A DNA stretch of 64,000 nucleotides from UBA4717 sp045577925 (GTDB lineage Bacteria > Bacillota > Clostridia > Oscillospirales > CAG-272), in NCBI GenBank assembly GCA_045577925.1, contig JAZNJH010000008.1, positions 1 to 64,000 of the forward strand, written 5' to 3'. Positions 52,068 through 62,366 of the stretch are shown here, one piece after another. The notes beneath the pieces are model-generated. The model searched no databases. It saw only the letters and a program-made list of their open reading frames with translations, and had not been told where the DNA came from. A program made the position numbers and the translations under genes. Each line of letters opens with the position of its first letter. Positions within the stretch are counted from its first letter, which is position 1.

Positions 52068-52088
52068 AAGCGTTTACCTTTCCTTGTT

Positions 52089-54242
52089 TTAGTCTCTTGC
52101 AGTGAAATTTACTGAATATGAATCAAGCTTGTTTTCAAGCACAACCTTAACATTGTTGCTGCCACCGTAAACATTGAGCTTGAATGTACGCTTTTCGGGT
52201 CTTCCTTCATAATCCTTGTCGGGAGCTGAAATTGTAACAACAGTTTCGTTAGCCTTTGCCGAGCAGGTAATTACAGTTTTGCAAGCCTCTGTGTTTTCAT
52301 ATTCGAGTGAAATCATATCATCTTCACGTAAGATGTATTCGGTATCTCCCTCGGGGTATATATCAAGTTCAATGATGCTCTTATCATAGTCACGGATACA
52401 CTGGTGTTCTGTGCCGGCGCAGGGAATAATAGCACCACGCTTAACAAAGAGCGCACCGCCTGTATGCTTGGGGAATACAGCAGGTATAGTCTGATTACCT
52501 TCATAAATCTTGCCTGTCCAGTAGTCCTCCCATTTGCCTTCAGGAAGAGTTACAGTATCGCCGTAAGCACAAACCATAATAGAGGGACCGAACATATACT
52601 GTGTTACACAGTCAAACGTAGGTTCAAATTCGGGGAATGCGAGAGGCATAGGTCTGATCATGGGAAGGGCCTCATCATGAGCTTCAAGTGCAGCAGAATA
52701 GATATAAGGATAAAGTCTGTATCTGAGTCTGTCGTAGAACTTGAACATTTCGTATAAATGCTCATCAGCATACCAGGGCTGAGTCATACCTGTCCATGAG
52801 TTGTAGTGAGCCCACGGCACGAAGAAGCCGAAGTGGATACTTTCGGGCTTATATACATACATATCGATTGTAGAGTTGGATAAGCCTGTCATAGCAAGTG
52901 TTAAGAGCCAACACATAGCACGATGCTGACCGCCGTTGTCGCCTGTATTGAATGCGCTCCACTTTTGTGTTCCGATATAACCGCCGCAGTAGTGGTGCAT
53001 AGGACGTGTGCCTAATTTTTCTGCAGTACCCTCGTAAACCTGCTTGGTAAGAAGTACCTGATTTAAGTTGTGCATGTGAAGCTGAGGTACGCCGTTAACA
53101 TAGGTAAGCTCAGGATGGCATGTCCATACGTGGTCTGCAGGGTCAAGCTTGAAGCCGTCTATACCGTACTCAGTCTGAATGCCAAGGTGCTTGTACCAGG
53201 GCTCATACTGATTTTTGTCATCGCCTCTGTAAACTCTTTCAGCCTCGTCTGTAAGGTCATAGCTTTCACAGAACCAAAGGGAAGTGTGAATACCCTTTCT
53301 TCTGAGAGCAGCAACGAAACTACCGGTAGTAGTACGTGACTGATACCATTCGGGCATGTGGAAGCGTTCCATATTCCACTGCGTTTCAGTAGAGAAATCA
53401 TAGAATTGTGTCATCCATCCGGGTTCAATACTGAACATGTCAACAGGTACCTTTTCGCCTCTGAAACGTTCAGCATCGTGTAAAAGTTCAAACTGGTTTG
53501 TGTTAATAGGTGCAACGTATGTAAGACCGTAAGCCCAGCCGGGAAGTACCATTGACTTGCCTGTAAGCTTAGTATAGCCTTTAAGGATTTCCTGATAGTT
53601 GCCGTAGAAAACAAATACGTCAAGATGATCATCCTCACCGCTGACGATTACCTTGTCATTATACTGTTCACAAATATCAACAAAGTGTCTTGCATTAGCA
53701 TTTATAAGCATACCCCAGCCGCCGCTTGACATAAAGAAGGGTACGGGAATTTCATTGTACTGATAGAAGGTCCAGTTCTGATAAGCTCTGCCGCGAAGTT
53801 CAAGTTTGTTGCTTGAGCCTTCGCCGAGACCGTAGAAGCGCTCCTTATCTCCAACTTCAACAGAAATACCGAAGTGGTGACCGGGTTCATATAATCCGAG
53901 AGTCATATCCGGAGTACCGGTGCGGGGAGGAGCAGAACGGGAGTTAGGGTTACCCTCAGCCACTGTGCTGTTTAGCTTATAGTCTTCAAATTTATCCAAA
54001 AGATATTTTGAAGCATCTGACCAGAATTTATTGTCGTCATCAGGACGGAAATCAAACTTTAAAGTAAGGTCTCCTGCTTTTAAAACGCCGGTCTCTGCAT
54101 CAAATGTGGCACCATCTGTTGCCTCTTCCACGGCGGCCTTTACTATGTCATATCTTTCGGTAAGAGTCTGCTTACCGTCGTAGTTTGCATCAGTAATCCT
54201 GAAAATGCCGTTTGCAATCTGCTTTCCAATAACTTTTTTCAT
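52089..54242 (-). CDS. Glycoside hydrolase family 31 protein (alpha-glucosidase/xylosidase-like)
   Basis: The 717-residue protein has an N-terminal beta domain (galactose-mutarotase-like), a catalytic barrel with PVDMFSIEPGWM and the nucleophile region YGIDGFKLDPADHVW, the acid/base region NTGDNGGQHRAM, and C-terminal beta domains. There is no signal peptide, so it acts on short alpha-linked glycans inside the cell. The DGFKLD motif differs from classic KTDFGE alpha-xylosidases, so the substrate (alpha-glucoside, xyloside or galactoside) is open. It stands alone between nrdR and ftsH. Confidence 0.85.
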   Translation of the reverse strand: MKKVIGKQIANGIFRITDANYDGKQTLTERYDIVKAAVEEATDGATFDAETGVLKAGDLTLKFDFRPDDDNKFWSDASKYLLDKFEDYKLNSTVAEGNPNSRSAPPRTGTPDMTLGLYEPGHHFGISVEVGDKERFYGLGEGSSNKLELRGRAYQNWTFYQYNEIPVPFFMSSGGWGMLINANARHFVDICEQYNDKVIVSGEDDHLDVFVFYGNYQEILKGYTKLTGKSMVLPGWAYGLTYVAPINTNQFELLHDAERFRGEKVPVDMFSIEPGWMTQFYDFSTETQWNMERFHMPEWYQSRTTTGSFVAALRRKGIHTSLWFCESYDLTDEAERVYRGDDKNQYEPWYKHLGIQTEYGIDGFKLDPADHVWTCHPELTYVNGVPQLHMHNLNQVLLTKQVYEGTAEKLGTRPMHHYCGGYIGTQKWSAFNTGDNGGQHRAMCWLLTLAMTGLSNSTIDMYVYKPESIHFGFFVPWAHYNSWTGMTQPWYADEHLYEMFKFYDRLRYRLYPYIYSAALEAHDEALPMIRPMPLAFPEFEPTFDCVTQYMFGPSIMVCAYGDTVTLPEGKWEDYWTGKIYEGNQTIPAVFPKHTGGALFVKRGAIIPCAGTEHQCIRDYDKSIIELDIYPEGDTEYILREDDMISLEYENTEACKTVITCSAKANETVVTISAPDKDYEGRPEKRTFKLNVYGGSNNVKVVLENKLDSYSVNFTARD

Positions 54243-54338
54243 GTCATAATTCCTTTCGGCAATTTATGTATTTAAGTTATAATAATATTATCATAAGAAT
54301 AGTAAAAAGTCAATAAAAATATGGCTTTTTTAAAAGAA

Positions 54339-54369
54339 AAAAGCGGTGACCAAACGTGTCACCGCTTTT
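54339..54369 (-). terminator. Terminator of the ftsH operon
   Basis: AAAAGCGGTGAC / GTCACCGCTTTT with a 7-nt loop; on the minus strand it runs into TTTTTTC just after the ftsH stop. Confidence 0.9.
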
Positions 54370-54378
54370 GTGTAGATA

Positions 54379-56400
54379 TTATTTGTCGTTATTATCTGTA
54401 GGGCCTTCATCCTCAGCTTTGCCATCATCGCTTTTTCGAAGAGTGAATCCCGATGTCAAATCATTTTTTTCAGCTTCAGTAGTCTTTTTAGCTTCCGCTG
54501 CTTCACGTGCGAGCTTGTTCTCAAGCTCGCTCTTTTTGCGTTTTTCGGATTTCATTTCATCAAGCTCTTCATGCGTGGGATTACCGTCCATAGCAGCCTT
54601 GAACTGAATATCATCCATTACCTCATATTTAATGAGAAATTCAGCAATAAAATCAAGCTTTTCTCTGTTAGCTTCAAGAATTTCACGCGCCTTATCGTAT
54701 GCCGCAGAAATGATCCTCTTTATCTCATCATCAATAGTTGAAGCAGTACGCTCGGAATAATTCTTTTCGTTGTTAAAGTCACGTCCGAGGAATACGGAAT
54801 CATTGCCATGCTCCGAACCGTATACAATAGGTCCGAGAGTGTCACTCATGCCGTACTTTGTAACCATGCTGCGTGCAATATTTGTTGCTCTCTGAATGTC
54901 ATTAGACGCACCGGTACAAATATCGCCAATAACAATAGCTTCAGCAACACGTCCGCCGAGAAGTGTAACGATCTCGTTTTCCATATCCTTCTTAGACATG
55001 TGAGAACGGTCCTCGATCGGAAGTGAAAGCGTATATCCTGCGGCTCTTCCGCTCGGGATAATAGATATCTGATGGACAGGCTCATCGGGGCGTATGAATT
55101 TTGTAACAACTGCGTGACCTGCTTCGTGAATTGCGGTAATTTTCTTATCCTTGTCGTTGATAACTTTAGATGTCTTCTGGGGACCTACAATGCATTTTGT
55201 AGTAGCATCTTCAATATCATTCATTCCGATAAGCTGCTTGCCGCGTCTTGCCGCAAGAAGAGCAGCTTCATTGAGCACATTAGCAAGGTCTGCACCTGTA
55301 AATCCGATAGTTGTTTTAGCAACAATCGAAAGATCTACGTCTTCTTCAAAGGGCTTACCCTTTGCATGAACTCTTAGTATTTCAAGACGTCCGCGTGTAT
55401 CGGGATAATCAACGGTAACCTGTCTGTCAAATCTGCCGGGTCTGAGAAGAGCAGGATCAAGTATGTCAGGACGGTTGGTTGCAGCTATAACTATAATGCC
55501 TGAATGGGATCCGAATCCGTCCATTTCAACAAGAAGCTGGTTTAGCGTCTGCTCGCGTTCATCGTGACCGCCGCCAAGGCCTGCTCCACGGTGGCGTCCG
55601 ACTGCGTCGATTTCATCAATAAATACAATACTTGCAGGATGCTTGCGGGCGGTGTCAAAGAGATCTCTTACTCTTGAAGCACCAACACCAACGTACATTT
55701 CAACAAAATCCGAACCGGAAATTGAGAAAAAGGGAACTCCGGCTTCTCCCGCAACAGCTTTTGCAAGAAGGGTTTTACCTGTACCGGGAGGTCCAACAAG
55801 AAGAACACCGTGAGGAATCTTTGCGCCAAGACTCGTAAATTTGGCCGGATCTCTCAGGAAATCAACTATTTCCTTAAGCTCTTCCTTTTCTTCATCTGCG
55901 CCGGCAACGTCAGCAAATGTAACCTTGTTTTTGTCATCAGTGATAATCCTTGCTCTGGATTTGCCGAACGAGTTGATTTTTCCACCGCGACCTCCTGATG
56001 CCTGATTCATCATAAAGATCCAGAATAAAACTATCAGGATTGCAACGATAGCGTAAGGAATGAGCATGAACCACCAAGGAAGGGACACAGGCTGCTCAAT
56101 GTCATACCATTCAATTATTCCGGCATTAAGCTGTTCATCGATCAGATCACCGTACATCTCCATAAAGAGGGAGTAGTCTCTGAGTGTAAACGTAAGTGTA
56201 CGACCGTCTTTTGTGTATAATTTTATCTGGTCATTACTGGTTATTTCAAAGCTGTTGACCTGTTTGCTTTCGAATTCCTTTATTATATCACTGTATTTAG
56301 GTATAATATCGTCAGAATCCGAAAAAATCATTGCAGAAACGACAAGAATTACTGCCACAAGAACACCGTAAAACAGCAATATCTTTGAATTGTTTTTCAT
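54379..56400 (-). CDS. ftsH: ATP-dependent zinc metalloprotease FtsH
   Basis: The 673-residue protein has two membrane helices (about 7-26 and 109-132), an AAA ATPase domain (GPPGTGKTLLAKAVAGEAG; second region SIVFIDEIDAVG; SRH ATNRPDILDPALLRPGRFD) and an M41 protease domain with the HEAGH zinc site. It degrades membrane and regulatory proteins. The acidic, Lys-rich tail is unstructured. It ends the yybS-to-ftsH minus run. Confidence 0.96.
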   Translation of the reverse strand: MKNNSKILLFYGVLVAVILVVSAMIFSDSDDIIPKYSDIIKEFESKQVNSFEITSNDQIKLYTKDGRTLTFTLRDYSLFMEMYGDLIDEQLNAGIIEWYDIEQPVSLPWWFMLIPYAIVAILIVLFWIFMMNQASGGRGGKINSFGKSRARIITDDKNKVTFADVAGADEEKEELKEIVDFLRDPAKFTSLGAKIPHGVLLVGPPGTGKTLLAKAVAGEAGVPFFSISGSDFVEMYVGVGASRVRDLFDTARKHPASIVFIDEIDAVGRHRGAGLGGGHDEREQTLNQLLVEMDGFGSHSGIIVIAATNRPDILDPALLRPGRFDRQVTVDYPDTRGRLEILRVHAKGKPFEEDVDLSIVAKTTIGFTGADLANVLNEAALLAARRGKQLIGMNDIEDATTKCIVGPQKTSKVINDKDKKITAIHEAGHAVVTKFIRPDEPVHQISIIPSGRAAGYTLSLPIEDRSHMSKKDMENEIVTLLGGRVAEAIVIGDICTGASNDIQRATNIARSMVTKYGMSDTLGPIVYGSEHGNDSVFLGRDFNNEKNYSERTASTIDDEIKRIISAAYDKAREILEANREKLDFIAEFLIKYEVMDDIQFKAAMDGNPTHEELDEMKSEKRKKSELENKLAREAAEAKKTTEAEKNDLTSGFTLRKSDDGKAEDEGPTDNNDK

Positions 56401-56467
56401 AAAAATTGGTACCTCTTAAAGTTATTTGTCATTAACGACAGGAGAAAAAACAGAACTGATTATCATC

Positions 56468-57016
56468 TTATGAATATACCTCTGGCTTAAGAACACCTAT
56501 AAAGGGAAGTGCCCTGTAATTTTCATCATAATCCAAACCGTATCCGATAATGAATTCATCGGGAACGGTCAAGCCGCAGTAATCGGGAACAAATTCCACA
56601 ACTCTGCGGGAAGGCTTGTCGAGCATAGTACAGGTCTTAACACTTTTTGCACCTTTTAACAGCAGATATTCAACAAGGTAGGAAAGTGTTTTTCCACTGT
56701 CTATAATGTCCTCAACGATCAGGATATCCAGATCTGAGAGATCTTTTCTGTGAAGATCAAGAACGATGTTAACCGTTCCGCTTGATTCGGTTGAGCTTCC
56801 ATACGAGGAAACCTTCATAAAATCGATCTGTGTAGGGATACTCAGATGCTTCATCAGATCTCCCATGAAAACAACCGCACCCTTGAGAATACATAGCATC
56901 AATAGATTTTTATCTTTGTAATCCTCGCTTATTTTAGTTGCAATACCCGATACTATATTTTCTATTTCTTCTTTGGAGGCAAGAACTTTTAAAACGTCAT
57001 TTTTTGGCATTGTCAT
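56468..57016 (-). CDS. hpt: Hypoxanthine phosphoribosyltransferase
   Basis: The 182-residue type I phosphoribosyltransferase has the PRPP motif ILIVEDIIDSGKTL and the purine-site segment VPDEFIIGYGLDYDENYR. It salvages hypoxanthine and guanine. It overlaps tilS by 4 bp, the usual tilS-hpt-ftsH order of Firmicutes. Confidence 0.95.
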   Translation of the reverse strand: MTMPKNDVLKVLASKEEIENIVSGIATKISEDYKDKNLLMLCILKGAVVFMGDLMKHLSIPTQIDFMKVSSYGSSTESSGTVNIVLDLHRKDLSDLDILIVEDIIDSGKTLSYLVEYLLLKGAKSVKTCTMLDKPSRRVVEFVPDYCGLTVPDEFIIGYGLDYDENYRALPFIGVLKPEVYS

Positions 57017-58455
57017 ATCCCTTTCTTTCGCTTCATATCTTTGCGATCAACAAAGAAGAATATTTGGCATTTTTCGTTGCTTTCAGGGTGAGTACCTGTG
57101 CGTGAGCGAAGCCCGGGTATCCATAAAATCCCGTCTTCGTCACAAACGAGTACAGTCGAGTTTCTGCGAGTCAGATCAGGTTCGAGTTCCCATAAAAGCT
57201 TTTTTAATTTCCTGTTTACACCGTTGATATTGTATATATCACCGGGCTTTCTTGATCTTAAAGACAAAGCACCTTTAATTGTAGCAGATGTAATCTCAGT
57301 CTGTATAAATTTTTTGTAAATATTTTTAAATATTTCAATGTTTTCTTTGTCATCATTATCAAAACGAGCAATTATGTCACCCGTTTCAGCAATTTCGTTT
57401 ATACCGTACCCAAATGATATATTCAGTTCCAGGGCTTTACTTTGGGTATAATCTTTTAAAAAGAATAGGCTGCCGGATTCGATAGTTGCTGTAATACTAT
57501 CTGGCAGATCAAGCCTTGAGTGCGGTTTTGCAACGTTGCATAGATCAAGCAGAGAACTTATATGAACCTCAAAAAATTCACCGCAACCCACTTTGTCAAG
57601 CATAATCGCAAGGACACGGGCTTTTATTGAATCGTGAAGATCATTAAAGCTATCAAGCGGTAGTTTTCCTGAATTAAAATGCTTTGAAGCAAAGTCCTCT
57701 GCAACCTGATTAAGATAATCATTGTCGCGATTTAACGATAAGCATAGACGAGAAACGGCAGAATTTAGAGAGGGGTTTATATCACGCAAAACAGGCAGAA
57801 CGTCGTGACGCAATTTATTTCGAGTGTAGTTCTTATCGAAATTAGTACTGTCTGTAATATATTTTACGCCGTTTTCTTCACAGTAACCACAAATCTCTTC
57901 TTTTGACGAAAATATAATCGGCCTGATTATATTTTCGCGCTTTGCTTTAATTCCGCAGATACCGGAAAGAGAACTGCCCCTAGTAAGATTAAATAGTATG
58001 GTTTCAATATTGTCGTCAGCGTTGTGGGCTGTGGCAATATAAAACTCTAATCCTGTATTCTTACTTAAATTCAGCGCAATATCATTAAAAGCTTTGTAAC
58101 GGACGTTACGCGCAGTTTCTTCGAGCCCTGTTTTGAACTTCTTGGCCAACGCCGGAACGTCAGCTTTAAAAACCTCAAACAAAACCGAAAGATTTTTACA
58201 TTCTTCTCTGCAGAATTCTTCGTCGCGGTCTGCTTCAGCACCGCGTATCATGTGGTTAACGTGAAGCGCATATAGCTCGAAGTTGAATTTCTCGCGGTTT
58301 TGATGTAATAATGAAAGCAAAGCAGCAGAATCCGCACCACCCGAATATCCGAGGAGTATGCCGAACTTTTCTTTCGGTAACGATAGAGTCTGCATTACTT
58401 TGATAAAATCATTTTTTACTTTTTCGGAGCAATTTAAATTCATTTTAAATTTCAT
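57013..58455 (-). CDS. tilS: tRNA(Ile) lysidine synthetase
   Basis: The 480-residue N-type ATP pyrophosphatase has the PP-loop LLGYSGGADSAALL, HVNHMIRGAEADRDEEFC and ATAHNADDNIET motifs, a middle substrate domain and a C-terminal TilS-C domain (SLRSRKPGDIYNINGVNRKLKK-like; key residues RKPGD). It modifies C34 of tRNA-Ile(CAU) to lysidine. It overlaps dnaB by 11 bp. Confidence 0.94.
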   Translation of the reverse strand: MKFKMNLNCSEKVKNDFIKVMQTLSLPKEKFGILLGYSGGADSAALLSLLHQNREKFNFELYALHVNHMIRGAEADRDEEFCREECKNLSVLFEVFKADVPALAKKFKTGLEETARNVRYKAFNDIALNLSKNTGLEFYIATAHNADDNIETILFNLTRGSSLSGICGIKAKRENIIRPIIFSSKEEICGYCEENGVKYITDSTNFDKNYTRNKLRHDVLPVLRDINPSLNSAVSRLCLSLNRDNDYLNQVAEDFASKHFNSGKLPLDSFNDLHDSIKARVLAIMLDKVGCGEFFEVHISSLLDLCNVAKPHSRLDLPDSITATIESGSLFFLKDYTQSKALELNISFGYGINEIAETGDIIARFDNDDKENIEIFKNIYKKFIQTEITSATIKGALSLRSRKPGDIYNINGVNRKLKKLLWELEPDLTRRNSTVLVCDEDGILWIPGLRSRTGTHPESNEKCQIFFFVDRKDMKRKKGI

Positions 58456-59806
58456 CTCTCTGAAGAGTAAGGAATTTAGTATATTTTCCGATCCATTTCA
58501 TTTTAACCGAATCGGTTGAACCATGACGGTTCTTTGCAACTATTACTTCAGCCAGATTCTGTTCCTCTGTCTGTTCTGTGTTGTAATAATCTCTGTGTAA
58601 AAACATTACAACGTCAGCATCCTGTTCGATCGCGCCTGAATCGCGGAGGTCGGAAAGCATTGGCTTTGAATCCTTGCGCTGCTCAGCACCTCTTGAAAGC
58701 TGTGCACAGCAAACAACGGGAATTTCAAGTTCTTTTGCAAGAAGCTTTAAATTTCTTGAAATATCAGAAACTTCCTGTACGCGGTTGTCAATCTTCTTGT
58801 CAGATTGCATCAGCTGAAGATAGTCGATAACAACAAGACCTAAGTTTTCAATTTTTCTGAGCTTAGCCTTTACCTTAGAAACTGACATGCCGCTTGTATC
58901 GTCAATGTAAATGTTACACTTGCTCAAGGTTTCAGCAGCATGCGTAAGCTTTACCCAATCGTCTTTTTCTATTTTACCCGAACGCAGAGCATAGCTGTCA
59001 ACAAGCGCTTCACTTGAAAGCAAACGGAGAACAAGCTGTTCTGCCGACATTTCAAGGCTGAAAACACAAACTGCTTTCTCTGGATTTGCAAGTGACACCT
59101 GAGAAGCAATATTTAAAGCAAAGCTCGTTTTACCCATACCGGGACGCGCACCGATAAGCACAAGATCGCCTGCACCCATTCCAACGAGAACACGGTCAAG
59201 ATCAGAGTATCCGGTCTTTGTACCCGTTGCACCTTCGTCGCTTTGAGAAAGCTGTCTGAGGCCTGTGAGAGAGGATACAAGTACGTCCTTAATATGCTTG
59301 AAATCGCTTGTTTCGCTACCTTGTATAAGCCTGAAAAAGCGATCTGCACTTGCTCTGAGAACATCGGTGACATCATCGTATTTTTCGGTAAGAACCGTGT
59401 CTTCAACTTCCTGAGCCGCAGAAAGTAATTGCCTTAAAAGACTGTTATCGCGAACGATATTGGCATAATCCTTTATGTTCTTTGCCGAAGGAACTATCTG
59501 AGCGATTACTTTTATGTAATCGCTGATGTCGCGGTCTTTAAGAACTCCCTGCTTTGTAAGGGTATCAATTAAAGTTACAAGGTCTATCGTTCGGTTTGAA
59601 ATGAACATTTCGTTCATGGCAAGATAGATCTTGGCATGATCGTCTATGTAAAAATCAGATGAAGTGATAATGCCAGCAACATCTTCGATAGCTCTGGGAT
59701 CAATCAATATTGAACCGAGAACAGATTGCTCTGCCTCAAGCGAAAACGGAACTTTTCTTTGAGAAAGATCCGAATAATTGTTGTAGCCTTCTGTATTCAT
59801 AGCCAT
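58445..59806 (-). CDS. dnaB: Replicative DNA helicase DnaB
   Basis: The 453-residue RecA-type helicase has an N-terminal DnaB domain (PFSLEAEQSVLGSILIDP), Walker A GARPGMGKTSFAL, Walker B LVVIDYLQLM and SDLRDSGAIEQDADVV. It unwinds DNA at the replication fork. Order rplI-dnaB is conserved in Firmicutes; no in-frame intein is seen. Confidence 0.95.
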   Translation of the reverse strand: MAMNTEGYNNYSDLSQRKVPFSLEAEQSVLGSILIDPRAIEDVAGIITSSDFYIDDHAKIYLAMNEMFISNRTIDLVTLIDTLTKQGVLKDRDISDYIKVIAQIVPSAKNIKDYANIVRDNSLLRQLLSAAQEVEDTVLTEKYDDVTDVLRASADRFFRLIQGSETSDFKHIKDVLVSSLTGLRQLSQSDEGATGTKTGYSDLDRVLVGMGAGDLVLIGARPGMGKTSFALNIASQVSLANPEKAVCVFSLEMSAEQLVLRLLSSEALVDSYALRSGKIEKDDWVKLTHAAETLSKCNIYIDDTSGMSVSKVKAKLRKIENLGLVVIDYLQLMQSDKKIDNRVQEVSDISRNLKLLAKELEIPVVCCAQLSRGAEQRKDSKPMLSDLRDSGAIEQDADVVMFLHRDYYNTEQTEEQNLAEVIVAKNRHGSTDSVKMKWIGKYTKFLTLQRDEI

Positions 59807-59838
59807 TACGCGAATAAGTCGCGCTCTCCCGTAATTTA

Positions 59839-60288
59839 TTATTTGATATCGCTTACAACGATGTTAAGTTTTCCGATAACTTCAGGATAGAGCTTAACGT
59901 CAACACAATAAGTTCCAAAAGCCTTTATAGGATCGTCAAGCATAATTTTCTTTTTGTCGATCTTGATTTTAGAAACTTTTTCAAGCTCATCAGCGATATC
60001 CTTTGATGTAACCGATCCGAAAAGTCTGCCGTCAGGACCTGCCTGAAGCTTCAGCTTTATAACGATGGGTTCAAGTTTTTTTGCAAGCTCTTGGGCTTCG
60101 GCTCTTTCAACCTCGATCTTATGCTGTCTTGATGCTTCTTTGTTTTTAATATCGCTCATAGCTTTAGCATCAGCAACTATAGCAAGCCCCTTCGGAAAAA
60201 GGAAATTTCTTGCATATCCATCAGATACGTTTACGATCTCGCCCTTTTTTCCCTGTGCCTTAACATCCTGAGTAAGAATAACCTTCAT
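59839..60288 (-). CDS. rplI: 50S ribosomal protein L9
   Basis: The ATG at 60288 has AAAGGAC upstream and gives the standard MKVILTQDVKAQGKKG start; the frame extends 18 bp further. The 149-residue protein has the N-terminal L9 domain (GYARNFLFPKGLA), a long central helix and the C-terminal domain (GRLFGSVTSKDIA). Lies between gdpP and dnaB. Confidence 0.95.
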   Translation of the reverse strand: MKVILTQDVKAQGKKGEIVNVSDGYARNFLFPKGLAIVADAKAMSDIKNKEASRQHKIEVERAEAQELAKKLEPIVIKLKLQAGPDGRLFGSVTSKDIADELEKVSKIKIDKKKIMLDDPIKAFGTYCVDVKLYPEVIGKLNIVVSDIK

Positions 60289-60312
60289 TTTTGTTTGTCC
60301 TTTCAAATATCT

Positions 60313-62331
60313 TTATTTAGAAGCAGTAGTATCAATATAAAGATCTATCTGCTCTTTAAGGGCAATAAGAGTTTCCTCGATCGTAGCGTCCTTTATCTGT
60401 GCCCCGGCAGATTCATAATAGCCGCCGCCACCAACGCCTTCGATAATTGATGCAACGTTGATTTTTCCGGCAGATCGTGCGGAAACGTGAATAACGTTAT
60501 TAATTTCAAATACAGCAAAAGAAGCGTGAACTCCTTTAAGATCAAGGAGGATATCAGCAACCTTTGCTGCTGTGATCTTGTCATCTGAGTTTTGAGAAGA
60601 ACGCAAAGCAGCTATTGCAAAATGCTCGCGGTATATTTTGGCATCTGCTGCACATACTGCAGAGCGCTTGTAATCCTCAAGATTGCTTTCAAAGAAAGCC
60701 CGAGCATCTGCGGGAATGGCCCCCTCGCTTCTGAGATATTGACCTGCACTGAACGTGCGCACTCCTGTGTTTCTTGTAAACTGTTTTGTATCAAGCATTA
60801 TGCCTGTAAGTAACAGTAAAGCTTCTTTAGGAGGAAGTGTTCCCATAGAAAGAGAGTGCTCTAAAAATTCAGCAACAAGCTCAGAAGCAGATGACGCGTA
60901 GGGTTCGATATATTCGATAGCCGGAGAAATAGATGGAGCATCTTTAACGTGCTGCTTGCTGTGGTGGTCAATAATAATAACCTTGCCTGAATTGAGGGCA
61001 ATATCGATAGACTCAAATCTTGAAGGATTATTAACGTCAACGATAATTGCAAGAGAATCGCTTCTTACAAGGTCCTGTGCAACCGCAGGGTCTACAAAAA
61101 GTGATTCGTATTCGTTTGAATTTAAATAATCAATACACACCTTTGCATTGATATTTTCTTTGTTCATTACAATTTTAGGATTAGCACCGACGCTTAAAGC
61201 AAGACGAGCGATACCAATGCATGCGCCAATTGAATCGTAATCCGGGCTTTTATGCCCCATAATAATAACGTTACTTGATTCTGATATGAGACTGCAGATC
61301 TTAGCTGCGGTCATGCGCGCTCTGACCTGGGTTGACTTTGACGTAGTCTTGACTCTTCCGTCAAAAGTAAGATTTTCGCTGCCGTTGTTGTAAACAGCCG
61401 TGTCGCCTCCACGCTTGAGAGCAAATTCAAGAGCACTTTGCGCACCTGCTTCTCTCTGAGCGAGCGTGCCCGCAAAACGTGCGGCACCTATTGAGATAGT
61501 AAGCGAAAGATTTGTTTCGCCAACCTTTATATCATGTATTTTTTCGCGTATTCTGAATTTGTCTTCAATAAACTTGTCAAGATAACGAGATTCAAAAACA
61601 AAGAGATATTTGTTGCGTTCATATTCCTTGATTATACCGCCAACCTCTGAAGCCCAGCTCTTGAGTATCAGTTCAACCTGATGGGTAGCTTCTCTTGTTT
61701 TTTCATGTACTGCCTGACTTAATTCATCGATATTATCAATGATGATATATGCGATTACCGTCTGCTCGTCACATAAACGTTTGTTAAGCCTTGAAAGCTC
61801 GGTATTTTCATTCCATATCGTAATATAATAAGGGCTGCTTTGAGCCTCTATTTTATAACCGGTGATCTTATAGTTTCGCTCAAACGCCTGGGCATCAACA
61901 CCGCCGTTTTCGAGAGAAGATGCAATTTCATCAATTCTTACACTGCAAATCTCCTCGATGTTTCTCGGCATCTGCTTGTGAGTCTTCTGAATCAGGGAAG
62001 CGACAGAGTCGTTGCAATATATAATTTTTCCATTGTCAGAGCAGATAACGATGGGTAAATAAAGCTCCTTTATAAACTGAAGCGTTATATTTTGTAAAAT
62101 CGGGTCGTTAACATTTCCGATGCCGGAATTAAAGCGAAGCGAAAAGAATATAACAAGCTTGTCCGCAGCAAAATACAGAAGCGTGTTGGCGGCAAATATG
62201 ATAATTGCAGCCAAAAAACTGTTCATATCAGTAGCGGAAGTGATTACCGCGTAAACTATCAAAAGTACAAGCGTTATAAGAGGCTTTATGAATAGACTTG
62301 GTGAAAGAATCTGCTTGTCATTTTTTTGCAT
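60313..62331 (-). CDS. gdpP: Cyclic-di-AMP phosphodiesterase GdpP
   Basis: The 672-residue protein has two N-terminal membrane helices, a PAS domain (about 85-150), a degenerate GGDEF domain and a DHH-DHHA1 phosphodiesterase (MGHKSPDYDSIG, VDVNNPSRF, IIDHHSKQ, and GGGGYYESAG at the C-terminus). It degrades c-di-AMP and so affects wall and potassium homeostasis. Order yybS-gdpP-rplI-dnaB matches Bacillus. Confidence 0.94.
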   Translation of the reverse strand: MQKNDKQILSPSLFIKPLITLVLLIVYAVITSATDMNSFLAAIIIFAANTLLYFAADKLVIFFSLRFNSGIGNVNDPILQNITLQFIKELYLPIVICSDNGKIIYCNDSVASLIQKTHKQMPRNIEEICSVRIDEIASSLENGGVDAQAFERNYKITGYKIEAQSSPYYITIWNENTELSRLNKRLCDEQTVIAYIIIDNIDELSQAVHEKTREATHQVELILKSWASEVGGIIKEYERNKYLFVFESRYLDKFIEDKFRIREKIHDIKVGETNLSLTISIGAARFAGTLAQREAGAQSALEFALKRGGDTAVYNNGSENLTFDGRVKTTSKSTQVRARMTAAKICSLISESSNVIIMGHKSPDYDSIGACIGIARLALSVGANPKIVMNKENINAKVCIDYLNSNEYESLFVDPAVAQDLVRSDSLAIIVDVNNPSRFESIDIALNSGKVIIIDHHSKQHVKDAPSISPAIEYIEPYASSASELVAEFLEHSLSMGTLPPKEALLLLTGIMLDTKQFTRNTGVRTFSAGQYLRSEGAIPADARAFFESNLEDYKRSAVCAADAKIYREHFAIAALRSSQNSDDKITAAKVADILLDLKGVHASFAVFEINNVIHVSARSAGKINVASIIEGVGGGGYYESAGAQIKDATIEETLIALKEQIDLYIDTTASK

Positions 62332-62366
62332 ATATTTAACCCTTTCGTTAAATTATTTAGTTGCTT